A DNA stretch of 45,323 nt, from the IMG/VR virus record IMGVR_UViG_3300019888_000007, positions 1 through 45,323 of that record. The stretch is one strand, 5' to 3'. Positions 28,304 through 36,405 of this stretch are shown one piece after another. Each line of letters starts with the position of its first letter. Positions within the stretch are counted from its first letter, which is position 1. The stretch is from a virus. Below the pieces are notes generated by a model. It did no database searches and was not told where the DNA came from. It was given only the letters and a program-made list of their open reading frames with translations. The position numbers and the translations under genes are program-made.

Positions 28304-28815
28304 TACAAAGCCCTTGGATTCATTAAAATAAAGTTCGTCCCATCGTGTACAACAAAGCAGAGCATACCTGCTAAAATATCATTGTTAGCGAGAACAGTAT
28401 TTACTCCTTTAACAAGAGGAAAATTACCTCCCCCGTTTGGGTTTAAAGTAGCCGCCCCAGTATTAGCTGTGTTAGCTTTAAATATAAATGAAAATCCCGC
28501 TATCATTCCCGTCACCGGAGTTGGGGATAACGAGATTACATAAGTATCGCTCGAACCACTATCTACCGCGTAATTTCGCTGACCTGACTGCCCTACAATG
28601 TTATCTGCAATAGTTAATGACGCTTTAGCATCTACGTAGGCCTTAATTGCTTTTTGAGAAGGATATTTAACATCTGAATTTGCCGCTAAAGTTGTATCAA
28701 TATCTTTATTTGATACTTCCTCTTTATCTGTATTCAAATTGCTAAAGTTTGTATTTATTACAGTACGACTATTGGTTATTAAATCACCTGAATTTATTGA
28801 AGTTATTGTACTCAT
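28303..28815 (-). CDS. Tail/fibre adaptor protein
   Basis: A 170-residue protein. The N-terminal block (ISSIN-type: TSINSGDLITNSRTVINTNFSNLN) and YPSQKAIKAYVDAK are typical of phage tail-associated or fibre-attachment proteins. The C-terminal half is a Gly/Asn-rich beta domain (TGAATLNPNGGGNFPLVKG). It follows a 43-residue peptide with a similar opening. Role in attaching fibres or capping the tail is inferred. Confidence 0.55.
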   Translation of the reverse strand: MSTITSINSGDLITNSRTVINTNFSNLNTDKEEVSNKDIDTTLAANSDVKYPSQKAIKAYVDAKASLTIADNIVGQSGQRNYAVDSGSSDTYVISLSPTPVTGMIAGFSFIFKANTANTGAATLNPNGGGNFPLVKGVNTVLANNDILAGMLCFVVHDGTNFILMNPRAL

Positions 28816-28943
28816 GTTGGTCTTATGACGTTAGTTAATAATTGACTGATAGACAACCAATCTTTTGTTTCGCTTGCCCAACTTGTTAAGATGGTTGCCC
28901 AAGTTTCACCCGAATTTGGTCTTGCTATATTTGTTATAGTCAT
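28812..28943 (-). CDS. 43-residue tail-associated peptide
   Basis: The ORF MTITNIARPNSGETWATILT... shares the RPNSGETW style of opening found in short phage tail and fibre attachment proteins. Its ATG overlaps the adaptor stop, and its TGA overlaps the next ATG. Likely a small structural peptide. Confidence 0.5.
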   Translation of the reverse strand: MTITNIARPNSGETWATILTSWASETKDWLSISQLLTNVIRPT

Positions 28944-29662
28944 CTGCTTGAACGATGTTTAACTTGTAATACATTCGGCTCATCAGTCTCCCTTGTGGCG
29001 AAATAATCTTCCAACTTCTGTTCTTCCTTTGCCAACTCAATACTCAATGGTTGTAAATTGGCTAGTCCTAGAGTTAGGGCGGCGTCATAGGCACTCGCTA
29101 CTACAAAACCCCTATGCAAATCGTCAGCCACTCCCGGCGCTTTGGTTGTGTCTGTGGCTACAAAATATGAAGGTGAGCGTTGGAAATAATACTTAAGTCC
29201 GGCAGATACAGAAGTTGCGGGTTTTGGGTACAAACGGATAATGTTGTCAGCTATTTTATCGTAATAGAGCGGTAATCCTGCTGTTTTATTCCATTCGTCT
29301 AGTGCTATCCCACCTAGTTGCGCTTGGTCTATTGGTTGAAGTTGTCTGTAAAGACCTGAAGAGTCCAAAATATCTATTCTAGTAAGATTAGTGATTCTAT
29401 TATTTTGTCCATCAGTCAAGAATGAATAATCAGACTGATTAGCTACTAGGTTTGCAGTACCGATAGGAAGATTAGTGTGATTTGTATCATCAAGTTGGAA
29501 TTTCTTATCGTTGCCTTTCCCATAAGTAAAAATCTTATTCAGCCAATCGTTGCAAGAGTTCACCACATTGAATGTTTCCCACTGCGAAGAATCAACTCTA
29601 GCCATTTTTCTAGCTCGTTGCAGGATTCCTAAATTTGTACTTGTGTCGCTAAAAGGTATCAT
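28940..29662 (-). CDS. Head-tail adaptor protein
   Basis: A 240-residue protein. It contains a helical N-terminus (LGILQRARKMARVDSSQWETFNVVNSCNDWLNKIF), an ANQSDYSF...RITNLTRIDILDSSGLYRQLQPID block and a YYDKIADNIIRLYPKPA block, the pattern of phage connector or gatekeeper proteins (T7 gp11-like or P22 gp4-like) that sit under the portal. It lies among structural genes, with a coiled-coil gene before it and tail proteins after it. The family is inferred from motifs and position. Confidence 0.65.
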   Translation of the reverse strand: MIPFSDTSTNLGILQRARKMARVDSSQWETFNVVNSCNDWLNKIFTYGKGNDKKFQLDDTNHTNLPIGTANLVANQSDYSFLTDGQNNRITNLTRIDILDSSGLYRQLQPIDQAQLGGIALDEWNKTAGLPLYYDKIADNIIRLYPKPATSVSAGLKYYFQRSPSYFVATDTTKAPGVADDLHRGFVVASAYDAALTLGLANLQPLSIELAKEEQKLEDYFATRETDEPNVLQVKHRSSR

Positions 29663-30192
29663 TGTTTTTTCTTAAAATTATTCTTAAAATCTTGAAGATG
29701 AGAGAAAATAGTTGCGACTATTTGACCATCCTCTAAAGAGAGCGAATCGTAATCGTCATACATATCCGTAAGAAATGGTTTCATTATCTCTCTGCCGAGC
29801 GGGATTATCTTATCGTTCCACTTCTGCGCTTTGAGGGCAATTTTGTTGCGCGCATTTTCCAGTTCTTCCTTCTTCTTTTTCAATGTGTCGTATTTTGTAT
29901 GCAGTTCTGCTGGAACTTGTTTTATCATTCGGTCAAAGATTTCTTTCTTAAGGACTTCCATCTCTTTAATGGCTTCGTCTACTTTCGCGCCGACTGCTTT
30001 CTGTTTCTCATTGATGTCGGAAATATCCACTTTCTTTTCTTCTTCCTGAATTTTCTTGTCAGTTTCTTCCATTTCCTTTTCTAGTTGTTCTATCTCTACT
30101 GATTTGGCTCTGCCGATTTCAACTAATTCCGCTTTTTTCTGTAAAAGAGTTTTGAGTTTATCGTTTTGTATGGTTATTGTTTTGGGGTACAT
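29659..30192 (-). CDS. Coiled-coil protein, structural region
   Basis: A 177-residue protein with a long coiled coil (residues about 10-130), rich in Lys and Glu (LVEIGRAKSVEIEQLEKEMEETDKKI). The C-terminal 40 residues are more acidic and aromatic. It overlaps the adaptor gene start (ATGA). No clear ribosome-binding site; the upstream leader is AT-only (TATAATAAATAAATAAA before ATG). Possible scaffold or assembly factor. Confidence 0.5.
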   Translation of the reverse strand: MYPKTITIQNDKLKTLLQKKAELVEIGRAKSVEIEQLEKEMEETDKKIQEEEKKVDISDINEKQKAVGAKVDEAIKEMEVLKKEIFDRMIKQVPAELHTKYDTLKKKKEELENARNKIALKAQKWNDKIIPLGREIMKPFLTDMYDDYDSLSLEDGQIVATIFSHLQDFKNNFKKKQ

Positions 30193-30193
30193 T

Positions 30194-31282
30194 TTATTTA
30201 TTTATTATAGCACTATTAAAGAGAGATTCATACGCTTCTCGCCACAAGTGAGCATTTTTTTCTATGGAATAATTGTTTTCCACGTACTCTTTTGCTTTAT
30301 GACCCATTTCTCGCCTTAATTCTTTGTTAGTTATCAACTGTTCTATCTGAAATATCCAACTAGCGGTATCAGTAGCGAGTAAAAGATGCTCTGCGTCTTT
30401 TGGATTGACCTCATAGGGAGAATCGTGAGTTGAAAAACTTTGTCCAACGGTAGGAATTTCCAACATTGAGTTTTCCAAGAATTTCAGATTAGACTTGCAC
30501 CTATTAAAATAGGAATCATATCTAGGAATAATAACCATGTCCAACTTTAAGCCATTTAGATACTCATAATACACATCACTTGCCACAAAAGAGTGCCACT
30601 CTATGTTTACTTTATTCCAAAATGCGTACTCATCCACATAAAGTTTTTTATAGATTTCATTATCGCCCTCCGGCGGCAGTGAAAGTAGAACTAGGCGAAC
30701 TCTTTTATCATGTTGGTAGTGTTCTATGATTGGCTTCAGCACTTCTACATCAGAAGTTATGCCTACGCTTCCTGTTATGCCTATTCTCACTATATCTGTT
30801 TCATTTCTTTTAGGTTCTGGGTAGTAGAAAGGATCAACACAATTCGGCAAGACTACTACGTTAGGATTTAATTCAAGATATTCCTTTTTAAGAAATTCCG
30901 TAGAGCAAGTTACGAGGTCAGCTTCTTTAACAAAGGTATCTATACTTTTATTCAGTGTGTCTAGTCCTCGCTTTATTTTCTCCTCGTTCATATACTCATT
31001 GAATTTGAATCCGCCATAATCCTTGAAAGTATCATCGTTATCCATCACGACCTTCTTGCCTGCTTTCTGTAAAGCTCGCATCATGGCTAACTGTGCTTCT
31101 TTTTCGGGTCTATGAAAGACAATTACATCAGCGTCCACCATAGCTTTAGCTTTCTGTTCGGGGGAGATTCGCTCTAGCCCCATTCTTACCCGATCACCGT
31201 CCCAGCCATTCTCTTGAAGAGGAAATAGACAGCGCACGTTGTAGCATCCATCTAATCCATTATTAGTAAAGTAAACTTTCAT
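30194..31282 (-). CDS. Glycosyltransferase, GT-B fold (GT4-like)
   Basis: A 362-residue protein. The N-terminal half has CYNVRCLFPLQENGWDGDRV and VIVFHRP; the C-terminal half has IGITGSVG (residues about 166-173) and the GT-B/GT4 pattern near FLENSMLEIPTVGQSF...LATDTASWIFQIEQL. It would transfer a sugar from an activated donor to a protein, lipid or glycan. It is placed among virion genes rather than with the glycan operon, so virion decoration (capsid or fibre) is a reasonable guess. The acceptor is unknown. Confidence 0.75.
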   Translation of the reverse strand: MKVYFTNNGLDGCYNVRCLFPLQENGWDGDRVRMGLERISPEQKAKAMVDADVIVFHRPEKEAQLAMMRALQKAGKKVVMDNDDTFKDYGGFKFNEYMNEEKIKRGLDTLNKSIDTFVKEADLVTCSTEFLKKEYLELNPNVVVLPNCVDPFYYPEPKRNETDIVRIGITGSVGITSDVEVLKPIIEHYQHDKRVRLVLLSLPPEGDNEIYKKLYVDEYAFWNKVNIEWHSFVASDVYYEYLNGLKLDMVIIPRYDSYFNRCKSNLKFLENSMLEIPTVGQSFSTHDSPYEVNPKDAEHLLLATDTASWIFQIEQLITNKELRREMGHKAKEYVENNYSIEKNAHLWREAYESLFNSAIINK

Positions 31283-31539
31283 AACATTTTATCCAATGCT
31301 TCGGATATTTTTTTAGTTATTAGTGCTTCTATTTTATCTTCAATCAACTTTTCTATTTTCTCATCAAGTTTGCCGACTTTCTGTGGAGTATTAGTGTCTA
31401 GGTTGGGTGTTACCGGTTCAATATACTCCGGTTCAACTGGCTTAATTATTTGTCTAGTCTTTGGATTGATGATATTCCCACTAGGGTCTATCCTTACACT
31501 TTCCTTTCTAATGTTCGGTGAAATTATTACGTTGCCCAT
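31279..31539 (-). CDS. Hypothetical protein downstream of the capsid gene
   Basis: An 86-residue protein. A short beta-rich N-terminus with Pro-rich centre (KPVEPEYIEPVTPNLDTNTP) is followed by a charged helix. ATG is at 31539 and the stop overlaps the glycosyltransferase start. It lies 77 nt downstream of the major capsid stop. Small proteins at this place often decorate capsids, but there is no sequence evidence for that here. Confidence 0.5.
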   Translation of the reverse strand: MGNVIISPNIRKESVRIDPSGNIINPKTRQIIKPVEPEYIEPVTPNLDTNTPQKVGKLDEKIEKLIEDKIEALITKKISEALDKML

Positions 31540-31554
31540 AAATTGTTTCCTAAT

Positions 31555-31593
31555 TTGCTGATGTTCCGCAATTAGGTGTGGACACCAGCAAAC
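31555..31593 (-). promoter_or_regulatory. Stem-loop just after the capsid gene
   Basis: TTTGCTGATGT (31555-31565) and ACACCAGCAAA (31583-31593) pair over 11 bp with one G-U pair. It lies between the capsid stop (31616) and the next ATG (31539). No T run follows in the minus-strand sense, so an RNA-stability or partial-termination element is more likely than a true terminator. Confidence 0.4.
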
Positions 31594-31615
31594 AATTTAA
31601 AATTAAATTGATAAG

Positions 31616-33278
31616 TTAGGCCGAGGTCAAAACAGAAATTCCTGCGTTATCTCTATTCTCTACTACGCCGTAGAGCAAGTCTGCGGTTGTAAGAGTAGAA
31701 AGATAATCAGGGATGTAATTGCTTTGAACACGGACTCCATAGCGCCCAGTCATTGAACTGCCTAGTGAACCGCCACTACCTAGTGGTGAGGTTGCAAAGT
31801 GCAGAGCGTCTCGGTGCGCTAGCGCGTTGTATCGTCCAGCCGTTCCTGAAACGTATTGCACGTTGTTGGAAACGTAAACCGGAATACCATACAAAGAAGC
31901 GCGAGGTGTCTTGGCTGTCGGGTCATTGACGGGTGAGTTCACTGCCAAAGAGAACTTGTCAATGTTTTGGATTTGCTTCCAAAATACTGATGGATGTAGG
32001 AAAAACCCAACATCGGTAGATGTATCAATTCCTACCGATTCAAGAGCGGAAATTGCCGCGCGAATGTCGCTATCGCCTAAAGCCGCAGTTGAAGCACCGA
32101 CTACCGTGGAGAAACCTTGAAATAAGCTCGCTAGAGCTACTTCCAGTTTCTTTGCCATCGTATAGCCGGAACTCTTAGCATATCTCTCTTGGAGATAATA
32201 AGAGTGTTTTACCTGTGCCGCCTCGCGATCTTCAATCGCAAAGCTAACTTCATACCACTGATCTACGGTTAGAGTAATTTTCGTGTCCGTAGGAGCGTTC
32301 AAAGTTCAATTTTGTTACTCCTCACTTTGAGGGGAGAAACCTCTTCGGATTTCTCTCACTGGTTTCTTTTTGTTATTGCCAGTGTTCAGACTATTACATC
32401 CCTTTCGGGTCTTTTCGTTTAGTCGTTGTAGGTGGCGTCATTTTGCCTTCCTAGGCGTTATCCTCTTCAGGAACTTCGCCGTATATTAGAAAAGATTTTC
32501 ATTAACTTTTAGATACTTAATCAGTGCTTTTAAGATTTTAGGATTTTCTTTTACTAATCCTAGAGTAGTATTACAACCTGTGCATAACCAACCTCTGAAT
32601 TTTTTTGTTGTATGGTTATGGTCGTATTGTAATCCCTTTCTTTGGCTTGAACCAAGAGTTCCACACACTTCACATTTATCGGGTTTGGGCGGAGCGAGTT
32701 TAATTAGATACCTTCGTCTTCCTCCTTTCCAATTCCAATGATTTTCTCCTCTTTGGTATAAACCTCTATCTTTTGAAGCACATTCAACTGAACAATACTT
32801 ATTTAACAGCTCGCCATGTTTTTGTCTCACACACACTTTCTTGCAAACTTCACATTCAAATTCTTGTGCTCCACCTGTCCATCTTGGGTTATTCTCTTTT
32901 CTCCAGTTCTTCGTCTTTTGAATGGAATAACATTTGTGATTACAAAACACTTTCTCGCCTTTTAGAAGACTAGGCGGTCTGTTTACTATTCGGTTGCATG
33001 TATAACATCTCATATAAAGACATCATACTTTGTTTCAGTAGGTAAGTCAATGCCGCTAACTTAACGGCTGTTGCGTTTGTTTTGGCGTTTGCGCCAAATT
33101 CCGTTAGGTTTGGAGTGTAAAGCGCAGAACCTCCACCTGCTAATTCTGAAGAGCGATCTACAAAGAAATCCGCTATCAGAAGTTTCAGCTTGAAGAATTC
33201 ATTGATTTTCTCGCCCCAAAGAAGCGGGATGGATGTGGCAAGCGTCGTGCTTGACATTGACGTGGTTGGATAAGCCAT
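31616..33278 (-). CDS. Major capsid protein, interrupted by a group I intron
   Basis: Two exons: 33278-33058 and 32306-31616 on the minus strand. Spliced length 912 nt, i.e. 303 residues. Exon 1 begins MAYPTTSMSSTTLATSIPLLWGEKINEFF and exon 2 resumes with TLNAPTDTKITLTVDQWYEVSFAIED, and together they match the usual capsid layout (...NA-AVxL-x-x-PT-T-ITLTIxQ-x). The C-terminus includes FFLHPSVFWKQIQN and YGVRVQSNYIPDYL. It follows a scaffold gene, as is typical. Without splicing, the exon 1 frame runs on for about 28 unrelated residues and exon 2 would need a TTG start, so the intron explains both odd ends. Confidence 0.85.
32307..33057 (-). other. Group I intron (751 nt) in the capsid gene
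   Basis: P1: exon 1 end UAAGUU (last base 33058) pairs with GACUUA in the intron (33048-33043), with U.G at the 5' splice site. P7: GACUA (32420-32424) with UAGUC (32389-32393). P8 is CCC-GAAA-GGG (32400-32409). P6 candidate GCCU/AGGC at 32445-32456. P9 candidate CACUGG/CCAGUG. The last intron base is G (32307), as required. The HNH gene 32486-33013 lies between P1 and the catalytic core. Boundaries are inferred from P1 and from restoring the frame. Confidence 0.8.
32486..33013 (-). CDS. Intron-encoded HNH endonuclease (endonuclease VII-like)
   Basis: A 175-residue protein. Two N-terminal zinc motifs (CYTCNRIV...CNHKC and CEVCKKVC...CSVEC) and two NUMOD-like motifs (NNPRWTGG near residue 42, NHWNWKGG near residue 92). 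The nuclease core LQYDHNHTTKKFRGWLCTGCNTTLG (about residues 127-151) is the recombination endonuclease VII type. It would cut intron-less capsid alleles and so spread the intron. It lies entirely within the predicted intron. Confidence 0.85.
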   Translation of the reverse strand: MRCYTCNRIVNRPPSLLKGEKVFCNHKCYSIQKTKNWRKENNPRWTGGAQEFECEVCKKVCVRQKHGELLNKYCSVECASKDRGLYQRGENHWNWKGGRRRYLIKLAPPKPDKCEVCGTLGSSQRKGLQYDHNHTTKKFRGWLCTGCNTTLGLVKENPKILKALIKYLKVNENLF

Positions 33279-33317
33279 AGATTTTCGACTAACACATTAT
33301 GTTTTTAATGTTAGCTA

Positions 33318-33815
33318 TTAGATACCCATAACCTTCTTAAATGCTTTTTCGTGTTCCTCGCGGGACATATCTGGCTTGATTAAGGATTCATCTTCCGATT
33401 CACCTGAACCTTTTGAAGCACCAAGTTTAGCTTTTTCCTTCTTTTCTTTTTCTTTCAGCGTCGCCTGATAAGAGAGAAATAGAGGGTCTTTGATTGCCTC
33501 TTGCAGAGTCATGTCTGCGCCTTTGGCAATAACTTTCGCCTTTTCGATTTCCTCATCTGATAGTCCACGAGCAATTAGTTTAAGTTCGTCAGAAAGTTGT
33601 GGATTGTTTGTAACAGGAGGATTAGCTTTGAGGGCTTTTAACTCCCCTTCGGCTTTTTTAGCTCTAGCAGTTAAATCAGATTTCGCTTTAAGGGCGGCAT
33701 CTAACTTTTCTTGTAAAGCCACAGTGTCTTCCTGTTCACTGGTTTCGTTGCTATTGGTAGCTTCAACAACCTCTGTGTTTGTGTCCACAGCGACATCTTG
33801 TGCTTCGTCAGCCAT
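33318..33815 (-). CDS. Scaffolding protein
   Basis: A 165-residue protein from ATG 33815 (MADEAQDVAVDTNTEVVEATN...); a 9-residue-longer frame exists. An acidic N-terminus, a coiled-coil middle (EKLDAALKAKSDLTARAKKAEGELKAL) and a helical C-terminus (KPDMSREEHEKAFKKVMGI) are typical of phage scaffolds. Position directly before the capsid gene supports this. It would guide procapsid assembly and then leave or be cut. Confidence 0.75.
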   Translation of the reverse strand: MADEAQDVAVDTNTEVVEATNSNETSEQEDTVALQEKLDAALKAKSDLTARAKKAEGELKALKANPPVTNNPQLSDELKLIARGLSDEEIEKAKVIAKGADMTLQEAIKDPLFLSYQATLKEKEKKEKAKLGASKGSGESEDESLIKPDMSREEHEKAFKKVMGI

Positions 33816-33904
33816 AGATATTTGATGGTTTGTGCCTCTCATCGGGCGATAGTCGGTTTATGCAGAGCCGATTTGCGGTTAATGGGTTTATTGACATCAT
33901 TGGT

Positions 33905-33976
33905 CTAAACTGTTCCAGTAGTTTCAGTACCTACTACCGGCTCTGGTGTTGGTTCTGTCTTTTTTTCCTCGTCCAT
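33905..33976 (-). CDS. Possible 23-residue peptide
   Basis: The ORF (MDEEKKTEPTPEPVVGTETTG...) is acidic and Pro/Thr-rich. It lies in a 175-nt gap between the scaffold gene and the next upstream gene, which otherwise holds nothing recognisable. Weak support. Confidence 0.25.
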   Translation of the reverse strand: MDEEKKTEPTPEPVVGTETTGTV

Positions 33977-33990
33977 AAAATTATTATTAC

Positions 33991-34203
33991 TTATTTATAA
34001 TCACGACCTAGTTTTGTTCTTCGTGGTTTGCCTACTCCTCTTGTCGCGTGAAATTCAGCTATACCTTTAGCGATTGATCCTACATTATAACTAAAGTTGC
34101 GAATAGAAGGTCCTTTAGTGGTAGCTGGCAATCCCGCGCTTGGCGAAGCCCAAAATTCTTTTGTGAAATTGCTTACTTTTTTTCTCATCTTATCTAGCTC
34201 CAT
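33991..34203 (-). CDS. Small basic hypothetical protein
   Basis: A 70-residue protein with an N-terminal helix (MELDKMRKKVSNFTKEFWA) and a basic C-terminus (GVGKPRRTKLGRDYK). It overlaps the upstream gene by 14 nt and lies between portal and scaffold. Role unknown. Confidence 0.55.
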   Translation of the reverse strand: MELDKMRKKVSNFTKEFWASPSAGLPATTKGPSIRNFSYNVGSIAKGIAEFHATRGVGKPRRTKLGRDYK

Positions 34204-34414
34204 TAACTTGTTCTTTCTCCTTGACCTTGGGAGAAAATAATAATTCTAAATTGTCAAACGCTTTGTCAATTACCTCTTTGGCGTCCGCAACCGCATAAGG
34301 TTCTTCTCTATCCATTAACCTTCGCACGGCCTCATCTTTTAAGTATTGTATCAGATATTCGTGGACATTATTCTTTGTATCGGTGTCTTGGTAAAATTCT
34401 TGGAGACTTTTCAT
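34190..34414 (-). CDS. Small hypothetical protein downstream of portal
   Basis: A 74-residue helical protein (MKSLQEFYQDTDTKNNVHEYL...) with a lysine-rich C-terminus. Its ATG overlaps the portal stop (ATGA). No recognised family; probably structural or a morphogenesis factor by position. Confidence 0.55.
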   Translation of the reverse strand: MKSLQEFYQDTDTKNNVHEYLIQYLKDEAVRRLMDREEPYAVADAKEVIDKAFDNLELLFSPKVKEKEQVNGAR

Positions 34415-36213
34415 TGTGGTAACGGATTGGCCTGCAAAGACATCGGACTAGGTATAGGTTTTTGCATCATTTGATTCTGTTGCATAGTTTCCGCATCCTT
34501 CTTTGCTTTCTCATTTATAGCGCCAGTAATAGATATAGGCGAAATTCCTGCCCCAGACAACTCAATAATCCTAGTTAATAGCTGTGAAGCTACTGGATCT
34601 TGCGAAAGATTAGGATTAGATGCGTAAGTTATTAAGATATTGTTTAAGGATTCGAGTGTCGCCGCCTTATTTCTCTGCTCGCCGGTGATATTTACCGTTA
34701 CTTTGGCTTTTAAGTTCTTGTAGAAATCTTTGGGGATTTTAATGAATCTTTGAGATTTGGTCTGTTTGATAAATTCATCGTAATTTTCTATCCAACCATC
34801 GTACTCTTCTTGGGTTACCATTTTACCTGATAAGATTTGTTCAATCGCACGCTGGTTAGCTTCTTTGGCAGTAAATTTGTCGTCTATTGTTTTAAGTTCT
34901 TCCGGCGAAAAATCATAAGCAAGGATATGCTCTCGGTTTAACTTTGTGGATAGATAGGGCATCACCCAATCTTCGATTATCTCGGTTATAAATATGCCAA
35001 GCTCTTGCTGTAAAGTTTTAAAGACACTGTTTGATTGCTGTAAAACAGTAGCTTGTAGTCTAAATGGCGTGCCGCTTGGTGGAGTTTCTCCTCTCTGTGC
35101 GGCATAAGCTGATGTGGTTTTTTCTAACTGATCGTACCATTGAGTGATTAAGAGTCCATATTGATTGAGTCCGCCACTAGGTAAGAGATTAAGAGCTTCT
35201 ATTGGCTTGCCCTCTTCAGTTTCTAATATCGTGCCGTCATCTGTTTCTGTTAAAAGATTTCTGCCTTTTAATTTCTTTGAAGCGGATTGTCCGATTACTT
35301 TTGTAGTGTATTCCATCGCCCTGTATTGTTTCAGCACCGCATCATTAGTCCAGACTTGGGCTTCCTCACCTTCTTCCATTACGCCTACACCAAAACTTCT
35401 CCCAGCTTTAGGTTTCCTCGCCAGATATTTATACACTCTCTCCGTATCATCTTCGCAATAAAGTTTCTCATAGGTTTCAAAGCTGTCGGTCTTACCAGAC
35501 TCTACTGGGTTACCGGCAATGTAGTAAAGTTGGTAACTGAATGTCTTTTCATCCTTTGATGTATATTTTTCACCTATCGCATCCTTGTAAGTGGCATAAC
35601 TAAACTCGCCTCGTATCTCATAGATTGGCACACGCTTGCTTGAACCGCTATTCTTTAACTTATCTATCACCTTATCCACGTTATTCCATTCGGTCATTTT
35701 AGAAAGTTCATTGGCGGTCATCCAATGAGTTTCCACTATCGCCCCTTTAATTATATCTACTTGGTCGGTTAGAGTGTTTTTCCACTCTGGCAGTTCTAAA
35801 GTAAGCTCTTTATCTTTCATTACCTTTTTTACCAATAGAGACCCATAGCGTGTGTGCATATCTCGCATATCGTTTAATGTTTTGGCGAAATTTGTTTCTT
35901 TCATCCAAACATAAATATCCTTTGAGAGAAGCCAACTCTCTAAATAGTGATTAGCGTCATCCGAAGTTATTTGGATATCTTTAGTATCAATGTCTTTAGC
36001 GGAATTTTCTACATCACAAATAGCATTTAGAATTTGGAAGAAAGGTTTTTCACGTCCTAGTTCGTCTTTCTGTCCATTTAGGTATTTTGAGTTGTTATAA
36101 AACTCTATCGTGCGGATTTGTTTCTTTTGAGAAAATTTAAGTCCATCGACTAAATCAATAGTTTTATCGTAATTACTTTTTATAATTTCTAGCTCTTGTT
36201 TGATAGATACCAT
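34411..36213 (-). CDS. Portal protein
   Basis: A 600-residue protein between terminase and scaffold genes. It is mixed alpha/beta with a Gln/Met/Pro-rich C-terminal tail (NQMMQKPIPSPMSLQANPLPQ), as in many phage portals. Blocks such as YGSLLVKKVMKDKE, PKAGRSFGVGVMEEGEEAQVW and TPFRLQATVLQQSNSVFKTLQQELGIF are compatible with portal stem and wing regions. The assignment relies mostly on gene order and length. It forms the ring through which DNA is packaged. Confidence 0.7.
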   Translation of the reverse strand: MVSIKQELEIIKSNYDKTIDLVDGLKFSQKKQIRTIEFYNNSKYLNGQKDELGREKPFFQILNAICDVENSAKDIDTKDIQITSDDANHYLESWLLSKDIYVWMKETNFAKTLNDMRDMHTRYGSLLVKKVMKDKELTLELPEWKNTLTDQVDIIKGAIVETHWMTANELSKMTEWNNVDKVIDKLKNSGSSKRVPIYEIRGEFSYATYKDAIGEKYTSKDEKTFSYQLYYIAGNPVESGKTDSFETYEKLYCEDDTERVYKYLARKPKAGRSFGVGVMEEGEEAQVWTNDAVLKQYRAMEYTTKVIGQSASKKLKGRNLLTETDDGTILETEEGKPIEALNLLPSGGLNQYGLLITQWYDQLEKTTSAYAAQRGETPPSGTPFRLQATVLQQSNSVFKTLQQELGIFITEIIEDWVMPYLSTKLNREHILAYDFSPEELKTIDDKFTAKEANQRAIEQILSGKMVTQEEYDGWIENYDEFIKQTKSQRFIKIPKDFYKNLKAKVTVNITGEQRNKAATLESLNNILITYASNPNLSQDPVASQLLTRIIELSGAGISPISITGAINEKAKKDAETMQQNQMMQKPIPSPMSLQANPLPQ

Positions 36214-36252
36214 AATAGTTTAATTATGACTTTATATAAATATAAAAGCAAG

Positions 36253-36405
36253 CTATCTGCTACTTTTATTTTGATGACGTTGCTTCGCTTCCATTCTCTC
36301 TAACCTCTCTATGGGATCTAGCTCTTCGTGTAGCGGTCTATCATCCTTAAAGTAAATGGATTTTATGATAGCAAACTCTTCGGGATCATTTAATGTTGGT
36401 CTCAT
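36253..36405 (-). CDS. Small hypothetical protein between TerL and portal
   Basis: A 50-residue charged protein (MRPTLNDPEEFAIIKSIYFKDD...) whose ATG overlaps the TerL stop. Helical C-terminus (PIERLERMEAKQRHQNKS). No family. The tight overlap supports it. Confidence 0.5.
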   Translation of the reverse strand: MRPTLNDPEEFAIIKSIYFKDDRPLHEELDPIERLERMEAKQRHQNKSSR

